In this document: in pieces, positions 45,471 to 59,900 of the stretch
How the letters are laid out: the number at the start of each line of letters is the position of its first letter
How positions within the stretch are numbered: position 1 is the first letter of the stretch
Source: Desmodesmus armatus
Lineage: Eukaryota > Chlorophyta > Chlorophyceae > Sphaeropleales > Scenedesmaceae
Direction of reading: 5' to 3'
Assembly (NCBI GenBank): GCA_007449985.2
Contig: VIIQ02000098.1
Span: forward strand, 62,001 to 126,000
Length of the DNA stretch: 64,000 nucleotides
Program-made: the position numbers and the translations under genes
Notes under the pieces: model-generated
What the model saw: the letters and a program-made list of their open reading frames with translations, nothing else
The model's database searches: none
Told to the model about the DNA's origin: nothing

Positions 45471-46918
45471 GCACAGGGCAGAGGCTTTGTTTTGTGGGAT
45501 GATGATGGTGTGATGGTGTTTGCTTGTGGTTTTCTGGTATGCAATAGGCCTCTGGTCTGCTTGTACTATGTTTTGCAGTTTTGTATGTACCATGTTTGGC
45601 AGGTTTTTATTGCGTCGTGCCCTCAGCATGCTATAAACAGCAGGATAACCAGCATTTTGTATGACCAGCGAGTGTGGGGGGATGTTTACAAGCATCTTAT
45701 TTGTGTGCAGGTTCAAGCCACAAGCAGCTGACCTTGCCCATGGTTTCTTGTGTCTTGCTTTTCTGAAGAGGCTCCCACATTCCTGTGATAGCAACTGATG
45801 ACATGGGCGTCAAGCTGAAGGGTTTTGGGTTTGCTTGCAGCTCGCCGCGGCGCTGCCACAGGCCTGAGCAGTCATGTTTCATACTGCCATGAACATGCAT
45901 ACCAGTCTTGCATTTGGTTTGGTGCCAAACGCTCAAATATTCTGCACCAGCGGCTGCCAGCAGTGCTGGCCATGCCTGTAACAGTTGTGGTGAAGCCGAC
46001 ACAACAGAGCTGGGGCTCTGACACTGGTTGCAGACAATGCTGCCAGCAATTGACTCACATGTGATACAGCACCAATTGGTGACCCCTTGTGCTGCGCGCG
46101 TGCTGGGTCCATGCAATTTTTACAGCCGCCTGCCACCGTCTTTTTGTTGCACCTGCACCAAAGTGTGGACCAGCACAAGCCCATCCCCACTACTGCCACA
46201 CTGTGCTGTAGCTGAGGCTGTGTAGACGTTTCAAAACAGGCAGTACGATGTTGAAAAGTGATAGGATGTCACGGGCCCATGGCTCGCTGGCTAGTCCTAA
46301 CCTGTATGTGTTGCGGCACCTGGATAACATGACTGCATGTTGGGTGCAACACACATGCACTGGGTCATGCTTATGCACATGAACAGGGGGCAGCAATAAT
46401 GAAGAGACGCTATTACAAACCAGCAGAGGCAATCATTACAGACTCAGCACACGCAAAGCTGCAGATTCTGAGAGGCACCACACATCTCAAGACATGCCAT
46501 ACGGGAAAAAGCATGTCAACCAGTTGGGGTGCAATCCCACAGAAATCTGTCAGTTGACGCAGACAGGCATATGAACGGTCTGAACAGCTATACACATGTG
46601 CAGTCTACCACAGGTGCTGCACGATGGCCATCTGCACACTTCCACACAGCAAAACACGACCTGCCCTCTTGAGAGGACTGAACTAGTTGCTGCAAGTCAC
46701 TTGGCTTGCTTGCAACTAGGGGAAGCTGCCAGTGCACGTTGCACTCCTATCCAGGAGAGGTACATTCTTCCAGCACCACACTCTGGCAGCAGTACAAATA
46801 CCACACAAACACAAAAATCCCTGAACAGATGTGCCTGCGGTCCTGGAAACCCGCAACCCAAATAACCCCGCTGGCCTAACAACCAGTCCTTGCAAAATTC
46901 CAAACCACTATTCCCTCC
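45471..46918. other. Intergenic, convergent 3' ends
   Basis: Lies between the tail-anchored protein gene and the stop of the helicase gene. No gene is recognised. Confidence 0.45.
46436..46440 (-). terminator. TGTAA motif downstream of helicase gene
   Basis: TGTAA on the helicase strand about 480 bases past its stop; another lies at 46413-46417. Plausible algal polyadenylation signals. Confidence 0.3.
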
Positions 46919-49900
46919 TCACCGCCCTGAACCCAAGTGCTGCCTCAAGGCTGCCATCTCAGCCCTGTCAGCCTCCCGCTGCTGCTTCAGCTCAGCCATC
47001 TGCGCCTGCAGCTGCGCCACCTGCGCACTCAAAGCCGCCACCTGTGCCTCAGCATTGCGCCGCAGCTTCTGCTCAGCGGCTAGCTCCTGACACTTGCCTG
47101 TCAAGGCCCTGTTGAGCACCTCTGTGCTGGCCAGATAGCTGCCAGGCGTACCACCGCTTGTACCTGCGCCTGCACTGCCGGGCCTTGGTGGAGTAGTAGT
47201 GCTACTGGCCTGTAGTACACCCTCACTGCTGCTGGTGAACACACTGCCTGCAAGAGCTGCTGCTGGGGGTGCAGGGCTGCTGCTCCTACTGCTGCTGGCC
47301 TCAATGATGATGGCAGACGAGCCCGGCTGCAGTTGTGCTGTGGTGCGTGCTGCTTCAGTGGGCGTGTGTGGCCCTGACGCAGCTGCTGCTGCTACCGCCG
47401 CACGTGGTGCCGCTACAGGGGCCACCGGAGGAACAGCAGCAGGAGCCGCCACAGGAGCAGCAGCAGGAGCAGCAGCGGCTGGCTGAGCTGCTGCTGCTAC
47501 TGCTGTAGCCCTGCTGAAACCCATCAGCATCCGCAAGTGTGGCGGCAGTGCAGCATGCGCTGCTGACTGACCACTCACAGCTGCTTGTGCCGCAGCAGGC
47601 GCAGAGGCAGGTGCTGCTGCTGCTGCTGCTACCGGCGCTGCTGGCTGCTGCCCCTCGACTTGCTGAGCTGGCATAGCTGGGACTGCTGCTGAGGCTGCTA
47701 CCGGAGCAGGTGCTGGGGCTGCTACTGCAGCAGGAGCCGGGATGGCTACTGGGGCAGCCACTGGAGCAGAAACTGGAGCGGCAACAGGAGCCACAACAGG
47801 AGCAGCAAATGGGACTGCTACTGGCAGGGCAGGCACAGGGGCCACCACAGGTGCCACAGCTGGAGCCACAGCAACAGGAGCAATGACAGGCGCTGCCACA
47901 GGTGCAGCAACAGGCGCCACCACAGGGGCTATCACAGGAGCAGCCACAGGAGCCATGAACGGCCCTGCTGGGTGCCCCATGCCAGCTGCTTGCACCTGCT
48001 GCGGTGGCACATACAGTGGCAGCGGCGGCTGCAGCAGCGTATGCAGCTGCTGCGCTGGCTCCTGCTGCTGCTGTTGCTGCATCCGCCGCAGCCGTGTCTG
48101 TTCCCTCCTGGCCTGCAGCTCCCGCTGCCGCTGCTCTTCAGCTGCCCGCTTTTCCCGCTCCTCCCGCATCCGCTCCTCAAACGGCTTCGGAGGCTCAAAC
48201 CGCTGCTGCTGCTGCTGCGCTGACTTCGGCCGCTGAGCCTGCTGCTGCTGCTGCTGAGCGCGCGGCGTACCGCCGTCGCCGCTGGTGTCTGCTGCTGGGG
48301 TGCAACCTGCGTCTGTGCTGCTTGCTGCTTGTGTGGAATCCTGGCTAGGGGCTGTCGCAGGCCTGCGGCCGCTGGTGGCAAACTGCCTGAACACGCCCTT
48401 GGGCATAGGGCAGATGTCCAGCGTGTGGCCGTGTTTTGTGCAGCGGCGGCACCTGGGCACCATGCAGGCCCCTTCTGAGTGGCCCAGTGCGCCGCACTTG
48501 CCGCACGCTGCTGCACAGTCTGGTTCTGTGTGGCCCCACCTGCTGCATGCTTCGCAGTGAGGGGTGTGGCACGTGTCTGGCATGTGGCCCTGCAGACCAC
48601 ACCTGAGCACAGCAGCAGACAACAACAGCACACTTGCACTACTCAGCTGTTCAGTAACTGTCTCCACGGTCGTGGTGCCCGCAAAACATAGCCCAAAACA
48701 TTGACGCAACATGCACTCGTCTACGCAGTCGACAGGGTGCAACCTACACACTATGATCATCAGAGAAGATGCCAGCAGTATGCTCAGGAAGGGTGCTGTG
48801 ATTCGGGTGCCTGTTCAGACCGCACCTGCTGCACACAAGCGTCTGGGCCTCTGCTGCTGCTCCTGCCGCTGCTGGCACAGCCCCCTCAGGCAGCAGCACT
48901 GAGCTCATGCTGCTGGCTGCACTGCCTAGCCTGCTGCTCATGTTGCCGCTGTGCCGTGCTGCCAGCTGACCGCTGCCTGACCCAGCAAACAGAACATCTG
49001 CCTCCCGGTCCAACAGCCGGAGCTGGGTATCATCAGGAAGCTCCGGCTCCTCCTGCTCATGTTGCTGCTGCTGTTGAGCCTCCGCTGAACATTCATCAGA
49101 ACCATCGTCTGAGGCAGCTGCTGATGAGTCATCCTCATGCTGCTGCCAGGACCCACCCGCATCTGCCAGGTGCTCCTCCATCCCTGCGTGCTGCTGCTGC
49201 TGTTCCTGCTCCTGCTGCTGCGCTTGTTGCTCCTCCAGCAGCAGCTGCTGCTGCGCCTCGAGCTGCTGCTGGCGCAGCGCTGCTTCCTGCTTCGCCTTCG
49301 CAATCCTGGCCTGCCGCTGCGCATGCGCGTCTAGCTTCGCCTGCCGCTGCCGCTGCTCCTCCTCCTGCTGTTCCTTTGCTGCACGTGCAGCCTGCTGCTC
49401 CATGAACGATGCGATCAGCACATCATCCTTGCTGAGGCCGCTGCTGCTGTTGCGACCTGCTGTAGCTCCACTGGGACCTTCCTGCGCAGACAGCAGCCCT
49501 GCTGCCTGCTTCAGCAGCCGCCGCCCATCCAAGCTGCAAGCCAGCAAGTTCTGACACGCTGTATGCAGCCGAGCCACATCAACGTGTGCCGCTGCTGCCA
49601 CCGCCGGTGACACCGCCTGCTGCGTCTGCTGCTTGACGCCAGGTGCTGCTGCCGGCTGCGCTGGCATGCTGGCTTTGGCCTTGCGGCAGGCCGTCATGGC
49701 AGCGCGGACGGCAGTGTGCTGCTCCTCCATGCAGTGCTGCAGCTGCTGTACCAGCTGCTGGGCTTGCTGTGAGGCAGCGTGGGTGAGGCCCTGGCATTGC
49801 TGTAGCTCGTGTGCTGCGGCGCCGAGCTTGTCTGCTTCAGCTTTCAGCCGCAGCTCCAGCGCCTGGACGCGGTCATACTTGAGGATCTGCACAAAGCAAG

Positions 49901-50665
49901 GCAGCCAGTCACAAGACAAGGTGGGCACAAGGAGGAAACTACGTTGGAACATGTGCTGGACACAGAAATGGCGCTGCACAACACGTAACATTGAGTTGCT
50001 GCATGTGCAAGCCATGCGCCGTGCCCAATAACGCCTTCAAGCAGGCGTACTTGCGTTGCAGGAAGTCAAACCCAAAACACAACATCTTCAGACAAACACC
50101 CAGAACAGCAATACCTGGCAGACAACCTACAGAAGCAGCCTCAAGATACAGACCGGTTCACCACATGACCATCAATGCGTGAGTAGCTGTGCCTTGAGGC
50201 AGTCCGCCCAACTCCCACATGACCATGACCTCTCACCCCACCTGACAGTACAGCGCGATAGCCTCCGGCATGCGATCAAGCCGCTGCTCAAAGACAAGCG
50301 CTGCAGTGTGCAGCCAGGCCGTGTAATCCTCCAGCGTAACTGGTGTCAGGCCGTCACTGCCGCCAGTTGTGAGCTGCTTGTGGCGCTTGGCTGCTCCTGC
50401 GGCTGCCTCCACCAGCAGCACAGCTGCTTCGTGGTCCTGTCCGCTCTTGCTGTGCAGCATGTGGTTGGCCTTGCAGGCAGCGTGGCGCAGCCAGTCCTTG
50501 GCCTGAGAGAAGCAGTGGGCGGCAACAGACCACTCCTGCGGGACACAACACACACACACACATCACACACAGAAAACATGTATATTGCTTGCTACGAGAG
50601 TGCCAGGTTGGGAGTTGCTCAGGACTTTGGCATGCAGCAGGACACACAGCAACGCTTTGCATCCC

Positions 50666-50730
<65 letters not shown>

Positions 50731-53700
50731 CACAACCCACGCAAAACGATACAGTGACCTTCCCTGGTCCCTGCAACTTGAAGCGTGCACCACCATGGAG
50801 CTGCAGATGCACCACCACACCACGTCCGCAGCAAGGCCCCCTCACCTGCTGCTGCAGTAGGTTCATGCCGCGGTCCACCCAGTCTGCCGGGGTGTTGCTG
50901 GTGATGTTGTTGGACAGCAGGCAGTCCTGTGCATACACAAGGCTGGTCTTCACCTCCACCGCAAGGCCCAGCCGGCGAAGGTAGTAGTACAGCGCAGCAC
51001 GCACAAGCTGGTTGGACTCGAAGAAAACCAGCTGCAGCAGTGGGTGGAGGGAGAGGTGTGGGCGAGCACACAGCACACAAGAGAATGTCAACATGTTGAC
51101 AACTGGATTGCAAGCAGTCAAGGCGGCCTGAACATGCCAATCGGAATGTGTGCAGGTAAACGCCCAACTGCTTGCATGCTGCACATCATCAAAGCACTTG
51201 GTTTCTGCAGGGGTCCATGGGCTATGCTTGAGCATGAGCGCAAGGTTGCGCGCATGCATAGGGCTGGGCAGTTCAGCCCTGCGCTGACCTCCTCATGCAT
51301 GCTGATGCACACACTCCCGCCCTGCAATCCGCATCCAGCGGCAGCTCACATTGCTCTTCGCCCTTGTCACTGCCACATAGAACAGCTTCAGGTTGGTGAT
51401 GAGCCCGGCATGCAGGTGTGGGTCGTAGTCTGCCTGAATCAGGCAGGCTTTGTCTGCTGCAGTGAGCGTCACATCCACAAGCAGCCGCCCGTCATGCCGC
51501 TTGGAGCCGCCTTGCTGCTTCTGCCGCCATTGCCCGGACTGCAGGAAGCTACTGCCTGCCCCGCCGAACTCTGCTGCCTGTAAGAGGTGCTGACGGGCCT
51601 CCTCAAGAGCTGCTGGGTGCTCCTCTAGGGTTTTGAGGTAGGTGAGCAGCACGCGCCACTCCCTGGCGTTGTCGGAGAGGCTCGACAGGAAGTCACACAC
51701 GAGCACATCCTCAAACTCCAGGCCCTGCGCAAGCACAGTGTGCACTTAGCAGTGCCATACCACATGTGCTATATATGCTTTGGTTGAGCCAGCAATCCAA
51801 GCCAGTCGTGGGTGCATGCAGGCGATGGCCGCTATTAACTTCTGGCTCCTCATAACTCAGGTTCTGTTACTAGTCCCGTATTGTGCTGAGCTGCACTGTA
51901 CTAGTGCAGTATGATCAGTCAGTACAGTCAATATAGTCAGCACAGTACCGTACAGTACCATACCGTACCGTACAGTGTCCATCAGCCCCCTCACCTTGGA
52001 TTGCAGTATCTCCATGGTGAGTGCATTGCTCCTGCGGACCTTGTCAGGGAGCACCCTCAGGCCCTCCTCACTGGTAGAGCGCACCAGGATCACCTGGTGC
52101 GCACCAAACTCAATCTGCACGTGCAGCAGTGCACATGCTGAAACTGAACTGAACAGGGCTGCTGATCAGTAACTGACATGGCATGCGCACGCTGGTCAGT
52201 AAGTGATAATGGGATGTTTCCTATGAAGCAGATGCAAACTCCTTGGGTATCCAGATGCCGCCCTGCGCCTGCTGTTTCCTGCTGCCGTACCTGCTTGTCC
52301 CTGCCCCTGCGTCCAGCTGTCAGCATAGCCACATCCTGCGACGTCATCTTGCCAAGCAGCAGCGGGCGTGGGCCATCAAAGAACGCATGCTCGCGCGGCA
52401 GCCTGCAGCAACAAGGCACACAGGCAGGCAATGTCAACCTTCAGACACCAGGTATCTGCAAGTGGCATCCACACAGCATTCACTTAACATCTATTGGGCG
52501 ACCACCACCATGCAGGAGACCACTACAAGGAACCCCCAGGGCTAGCTACAGCTATCTTGCGCAGCAAGTGTGGCCACTGCAGGCTGCAGACTGGCCGGGC
52601 TTTTACCCGCCATGCACTGCCTAATGTGACAGCAAAATTGCGTTCACCACTGCACAACACACCTGTCGATGGTGAGGGGCGACAGCTGCCTCACAACCGA
52701 CACAATGGCATTGCCTACATCCAGGATGCCTGCATGGCTGCGGTAGTTGACATCCAACGCCATCAGCGCAGGCTCCGTCACTGTGAGGTCTTTGTGCTGC
52801 TGCTTCATGAGCTCGTACTGCTTGATCAGCATGGACTTGACGTCAGTGAACCTGCAGGACGGCAGTACAAGGCAGGGAAAAGGCAAGGCACAACAGCAGG
52901 AGAGTGATCCTACAGATTGCTGAAGTGAAGGGTTTGCTCAGCCATGATGTACTGCAGGCGCCCATGATGTTATGTGCATGTTGCCGACTGCAGCCAAAAG
53001 AAGGCCGAAAGGAGCTGCACACACAAACTGCAAACATCATTTGATCTCGCAACGATGGCTGCCTGAACAGCCATGGCTGTGCATGCAACGCAGCAGGGTT
53101 TGGTTGGTTTGACACCTGCCGCTAAGCGGCTTGCCAACCCAGACACTCAACGGCCCCACTGGCAGTGTAAACAACCCTCTGACCAAACCCCACACATGCA
53201 AAACCTCACACCTGAAGCCCACACCGCGAGTAATGGTCTGTGCTGTGTCGCCGCAGTACATGACGTTGGCACACTTCTGCGGCCCCAGCACCAGCACATC
53301 CAGCAGCAGCTCCCCCTGCACGAAATCCTGCACCTCATCCCGCACCACATGGCTGATGGACACGCCATTGTAGCCGTACCGCACCAGCTGCAGGACACAC
53401 AGCACAGCAACAGCACACAGTGTTTGAATGACACACCGCTGCACCTCAGAGCAGGTGTTCAGTGACATGCAGGGTGCCAGGCAATGCAGTGCACGTTTGG
53501 ACAGGAGATGCAGGGATGCGTTGCGGTGATTTGCGGACGACAGTGCCATGCATGGACAAGGCTGGGAGGGTGTCGTGCAGGGGCGGTGATGCTGAATTGC
53601 CACCCTACAAGTGTCCTTGTCAAGTTGCAGCTACTCAACTGTCGTGCTGGGAAAGGGTGCAACGTTCACTGCGACACTGTAAGCAGTGTGCCTATCTACA

Positions 53701-53883
53701 TCATGACAGTGACCACTGCACCCAACGCCATCACAACAGGCCAGCAGCAGCATGGGTGATATGCAGGCCAGCTCCTGCCCAACACCCTCCCAGCCTTGGT
53801 TAGTACACTACATCACATTGAGCTGCCAAACAAGGTGATCTCATACTCGCAAGATCTGGACATGCAGCCCTGGTCAGCCGGTT

Positions 53884-53914
<31 letters not shown>

Positions 53915-56900
53915 TTGCTTGCTTGGCAACTTACCCTTGTGTACAGGCTGTGCACAAGGTCAGCCCTGTCGTACAGCCCACGAGCAGCCTTTGCTGCCTG
54001 GTAGGTCTGCACAGCACACACATCATGCACGGGTGTGAAAAGTGCGATTGGCTTTCTGCCGCAAGAGTGGAGATAGCTGCAGCCAAGGTCACAACATGCA
54101 TGCGGTGCGGTGTGCTGGCCCCGCCATGAGGGTATTGGTGCTGTGACTGAATCCGGCCAGCTGGAGCTCACAAATATGCATGACGGCAGCAGGCTGGGGC
54201 CCTGTCTTCCTTAGTAGGCCAGCACAGAGTTGCTGTTGTGAGAGCAGCATACCTGCAGGAGCCCATAGATCTGGCGCTTCACATCCTCGTCTGTGTTGGC
54301 CGAGCGCTTCCGCCCCAAAGCCAAGTACCTGCCGTTATCAGGGCGGAAACAGAGAAGGAGAGGGATTTTGCATGCCTCCAATATCACCATGCACTTGCCT
54401 GACACCAGCACAGCCTGTGGGTGCCACACCACGCAATCGAAGGATATGCAGCTGTTGCAGCTGTGGTGTCCATTTACGTTCACAACGTACAGCAGCGGCA
54501 CCTTTGTGATGATAGCAAGCATGCAGTGGGCTGTGCTGAGCATGTGCAGAGCCAGCGCACTCACTTGTCCAGTGACAGGTAGCCATTGGGTGATGACACT
54601 GCATCAGCAGAGCCCCGGATGAGTGACATGAACTCCTGCAGTGGCAGCAAAGCAGCAGTCATATTGCTTTTGACAATTCACCCAGTCGCTATTTGCAAGA
54701 TGAGCGGGCAGGTACCGCGTCCACAGAGCCTATCATGTACACATTGGCTTGGAGGTAGGTCAGTGTGCAGCTGCTAGACTGCATGCAGCTGCGCAGCACA
54801 TCTGGAAGTCTTGCTGCCTAATTGTATATTGCACTGCACTGGGGTGGCAGCCCACGCAAACCTGTGCCTGCGGTTGTGTGCTCGTCTGGTGCCGACCGCA
54901 CCTGGTATATCAGCTTTGGGTCAATATTGGTTGGGTCAGCCTTGCGCTCCCTCTCATACTTGTGCTTCCACATGCCCTCAAACAGTGCCCAGGTCAGCTC
55001 TCGCTGACGCAAACCGTCCCCAGACCTGTCATGCTGGCGGGCAGCATGGTTGCCGTTGCTGGCACCTGCTGCTGCTGCCGACCCATTTGTGCCTGCATCA
55101 GCCTGCATGACACAAGCAAGAACGAACTACTTTGGTAGCTGCCCTCATGAGGGATCCTGATCAGCAACACAGCATGCCATAGCACAGCCACAGCCACAGC
55201 ACATGCCATGCTTGGAGTTGAGCCACACGTCGGATTGTGCCGCAATGCTGAATCAAACCCAAAAACGCCAGCTACCGTAAGAGCTGCCTTCCCTTCCAAG
55301 CAGTGTCACAGGCTTCTAACCCATGCATGCACAGGCCGCACCAGGTGCAGCACAATTCAAAGGCACATCACATCGCAAACATGAGTCATGCATAACCCCC
55401 ACCTCTCGTGCATCTTCGTCCAACAGGACCTCCAGGGCATGCTGCTCTGCAGCCTCCTCCTCATCAAGCAAGGCCATCGTCACAGGGTCACGGTGCCTGC
55501 ACAAGCAAGGGCATCACCCAAATAGCCATGCTGTAAATTGCTGTGATGTGGAGCACGATGAGAGCACACTACTTGTGTCGTATTGAAGAGAATTTCATGA
55601 ATTGTGAGGCAAGCGCATGGCCATGTCCAGTGTACGTCCATGGCATGGGCGGCAGCTGTTGCCAGGACTCAGCCATGACACAGTCAGAAACTGCAGCACC
55701 TTGGCAAGAATGGACTAGCACACACAGTGTGAGTACTTCCCGCAGGAACAAGCCTTAGCTGAGCTGCTGGGCCGCTCTCCATGCGTGCAGGATGCTTACT
55801 TGAGGAAGGGTTCAGGCACAGTGGCGTCCAGCATGGCTAGCCACTGCTTGCTGGACAGGAAGAGCGGGAAGGCTTCGTCAGGCACGTCGCTGAAGCTGTG
55901 GTACTGCCAGCTCCTGGCTGCTATCACTTGCGCCTGCTCAGACGGGCTCAGCACAGCCATCTGGAGCCACATGGTGGGCCGCATCACGACACAGAACGAG
56001 TTAGTGCTTGACAGTGTGCCAACAAAGCAGCAGGTGCATACGGTGGAGCAAGGGTCACAACCTGATAGGTCTGTTGCAGGCACGCAGTAAGAGCGGCATG
56101 TGCAAGACTGCTGGTCCCATGAGGCCCTGGACAGGCGGGGCAACCGTCACCAATGAAACATGCCAGTGGCACCAGTGAGCAGTGATGACAGCTACAGAGG
56201 AACCATCAAACAGACTGCAGCTGGCAGCTGCAGGACCCAGGCCAGCGGCAGTGCCTACCTGCAGCTTGGTGAAGGCTGCCTGCACTTGCTTCTTAAGTGT
56301 GGGGCTTGCAGTGACAAACACGCCCCGGTAGGGCTCCTGCCGAGGGTTGGAGCGGGCTGCCATGTACTCCTCATACATACCATACACGATGCATGTCGTC
56401 TTGCCTGCAGGTTGACAGCAGCAGTATGGGCGAGTGGACCCAAAATGTTACACGTAGCGCAGTCACCGCGCTACGGTCAGAGGCGCTCTTGAAGGTATGC
56501 TCACTTCAGCATGGCTCATGCCTGCTGGCTGCCAGCATGTAGAAGCAGTACGGGCATCTGGCTTCAGTGTACAGGACCTCTTCGCAGAAGTGCAAAGCAC
56601 TGAAGCGCAAACACCTGCAGTGCCTCTACATGCTGGCAGCCAGCAGGCTGAACCTCTGCAAAAGTTCAACACACTGAAGCCAGCAAGAGCTGTGCAGCTG
56701 TGCAAGCGGCTGAGCCAAAGCTGACAGCTACAGCGTAGCTCACCTGTGCCGCTCCTGCCCATCAACAGCACTGCAGAGCCCTTCCTCAGCAGCTTCAGGA
56801 TCTTGCGCTCTGTGCGGCTCAGCCTGCCAACAAGCAGCGAGGCAGAGGGGACAGTGTGAAGTGTCAGCGCATGGTGTGCAACAAGCAGCGTTGGCGATTG

Positions 56901-59900
56901 TCACACATGATTTCACAGAGACAGGGAACAACACCAGTCCTTGTCTGCCGTGTCATGTGGGACTACTGCCTGTAGGTTTGATGTATTGTCACGTCCTTGC
57001 ATGCTGCTTCTTGGTGTTTTTCTACCAACAGAATGCAGCCGCATCACTGCTGCAAAGCAAGACAACTGCAGACAACACACCATCATCAGATCAACACACG
57101 CACCTGAAGGGTATATCCTCATAGCGTGTGTCCAGCCCATCAGGCGACAGGAGCTTCTGCAGCACAACATCACTCAGATCCAACAGCCGCAACATGGTGA
57201 ACTCCCGCTGGTTGGCACTCGCTGGCGGAGCGACACGCACGATCCCATCCCTATGCCCATCACTGTCCCTGCCGACGCTGTTGGGCTGAGGGCGCCGCTG
57301 CGCAAAGGCGATGGGGAGAGACTCGGCGGCCCTTTCTGCGTCATCGGCCTGTGGGAGCTCGTCATAGTAGATTGGCTCTTGCTCGCTGCTGCTGCTGCCG
57401 TTGCTGAGGCTGGCTGTGACCTCGTTGATGATGGGCCGCAGGAACTTGACACCCTCCAGCACATCGTCAGCCCGGCTGCGTGCAGGCGACAGGCGTGCAG
57501 GAACATGCAGACAGTGCCACTGAATGGCCATTGAATGGCCGGTGTATTGTGGATGCTGGAGAGGGAGAAACCTTCATAGGACTGGGTGGATTCAAGCATG
57601 CAGGCAACACTGGGCCGCCGGTTGTGGATGCGTTCATTGGACTGCTGCGCTGTGCCGCCGCCCCGATGCACAAGCATGAGTGAGCTCAGCACAGCATGGC
57701 ATCCCATCAACTACCTTGCTGTCAGTGGTGGATGTGGTGCACTGTTGATGGTGCGTCTGTCATCCAGCGCAGCACATTCTGTTTGCAGTGCATGGCAAAC
57801 CCTGCTCGTGGGGTGCTGTACGGCCCGTACCTGTAGCTGCTGATGATTCTGTCAAGGGCCTCGCCATGCTCCTGCTCTGTGAGAGTTACGCCCCAGATGC
57901 GCAGCATGTCCACGTAGGAGCTGTACCTGTTTGTGACAACAGCAACAGTGTGGAACAGGTATTTTTACTGCTCAGCAGTGAGCTGTATAAGCCTCCTGCA
58001 CTGCACTGCAAGCCATAGTGTGTGCTGCAGTTCTGCACAATGCAATCACTGAAGGCCACACGCACGGCGTGAATAAAAGGGAAGGAACAGGAGACAAATC
58101 AACACATGAGTTGTTGTGCCGTACTGGAAGCTGAAGAAAGCACCAGACACTGGCAGCTGTGTGCCACCACTGTCTCTTCACAGACCTCAGACAGAAGCCG
58201 TACCGTTCGCAGTAGTCTGGTGCCACCTCAAACACCACCCTGCCAACCGCCAGGAAGGACATGGAGTAGACCCGGACGCTTGCAAGGCGCACCATCAAAT
58301 TCTGGAAAAGACAGACAACATGAACACGCAACCAACGTGTGTACACGCCGTGTGCATTGACGCCTTGAAAGCCCTCTCATTTGCGCCTGTTGAGGACGGC
58401 TCTCCACTTGCATGCTGCAGGGCTGAAGCAACGGCATGCATGGACATATCTCACTACGCGGCCACATACCTGGAAGCTGTCCTGGCTGCCGTAGGCGCTG
58501 CTGTGCAGCTGGCGCCGCTCTTGCGCTCGTGCTGCCATGTCGTGGCGTACTGTCGAGGCAGGGGGCGGCACTGCTGACTGCCGCTGCTGGAGGTGCCAGT
58601 TGCCATCTGCCAAGTTTGACAGCCGCGCACCCACCACGCGGCGCAGCGGGTGGTTCAGTGCTGCAATGTGCTCCAAAGCATCACGGGTGAGGGTGATCTG
58701 CACAGCAGCAGTGACAGCAGAGACCGCTCTGCACAACTATCCAAAGAAGAACAGAGCACAAGGGGGACTGCAGACTGCGGCGCCGTCTAAAGCTGTGATG
58801 ACAGACGTGTCTCCCTCTACACCATATGTCGGCAGTGTGACACCAGCCCCATGCTGCCGGGTGGCAGCCCTGGCACATTGCCACTGTCAAAAGTGACAGG
58901 CACAACACTAAGCTGTCATCAAGCTTAGTGTCTACACAGTTGGTAGCGGGACTCCGTCACCTGCCAGTGGGATGCACCGCGCGCACCCTCTGCAAGCACA
59001 CTGGTGCCTTGATGTTGATGTGGGTTGGGTTGGACGCCCAGTATCTCACCGGAACCGCATGCACTTGGGGATTGCTGTGACGGTGGTGTTGTGCGCTACC
59101 CAAATAGGGCAAACACGGCAAGAACAAGCCAGGAAATTATCCACACACCACCTTGCTTACCTCCCAGGTCCTGTTGCTGAGCACCATGCCGTCCAGCAGC
59201 GGCAGTTCCTGCTGCAGCTGCAGCAGCTCCGCATGCAGCTGCTGATACTTATCATCACCCCTGCGGTACTGCACCATCTTCCCTGCTGCTGCATCAAGCA
59301 CTACCCGGGACAGCTGCTCGTTCAGCTTGGACCACTTGTCATTCTGCTGCCGTCCCTTGCCGCTGGCTGCTGCTGCATCCTCTGCAGACCGCTGGCTGTC
59401 CGGCAGCTGCAGCAGCAGCTCAACCATGTGCTGAGCACTGGTGCTGCCTGTGATGCCATCCGCGGCAGCTTCTGAGGCTGCTTGGATGGCTGCGTGACCC
59501 TGTGCTGCTGCTATGTTCTCATCCTCGGCATCATCTTCACCCTCCTCCTCATCTGCATCCTCGTCGGCTGCAGCGTCTGCATGCAACAGCACGAACCATG
59601 CACACAACCGTACGCAAGGTTGTGTGTGAAAACGTACGTAGCACAGCTCAGCGCGATCTTCTCTTCCAGGGTGTGCGGCAGCAGCTGTGACCCATCAGCA
59701 CACCAGCCCCAAAGAGGAAAATATATATACGTGCAGCGTCTGCATCCCTGCTGCCGGTGTGCGCTGCACGATGGGTTATGGTCCACGCTGTCGGGTGCTT
59801 CAAACTGCTGGAACGTGCTTGCCACACCTTCTTGTTGAGAGCGCCCAACATGCAGGCACATGACAGCGACAGCATCCCAGGAGCTGGGAACCTTCAGGAT

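Noticed and set aside
47742..48236. Thr/Gly/Ala repeat open frame on the plus strand
   Set aside because: Antisense shadow of the Ala-Pro-Val repeat region of the helicase gene.
50354..51259. 301-codon minus-strand open frame
   Set aside because: It reads through two helicase introns, including the AAGC array (repeated ACLL); splice sites and phases favour the exon model.
53884..53913. Short regular repeats considered as a CRISPR array
   Set aside because: Simple tetranucleotide repeats in introns of a eukaryotic gene, with no spacers.
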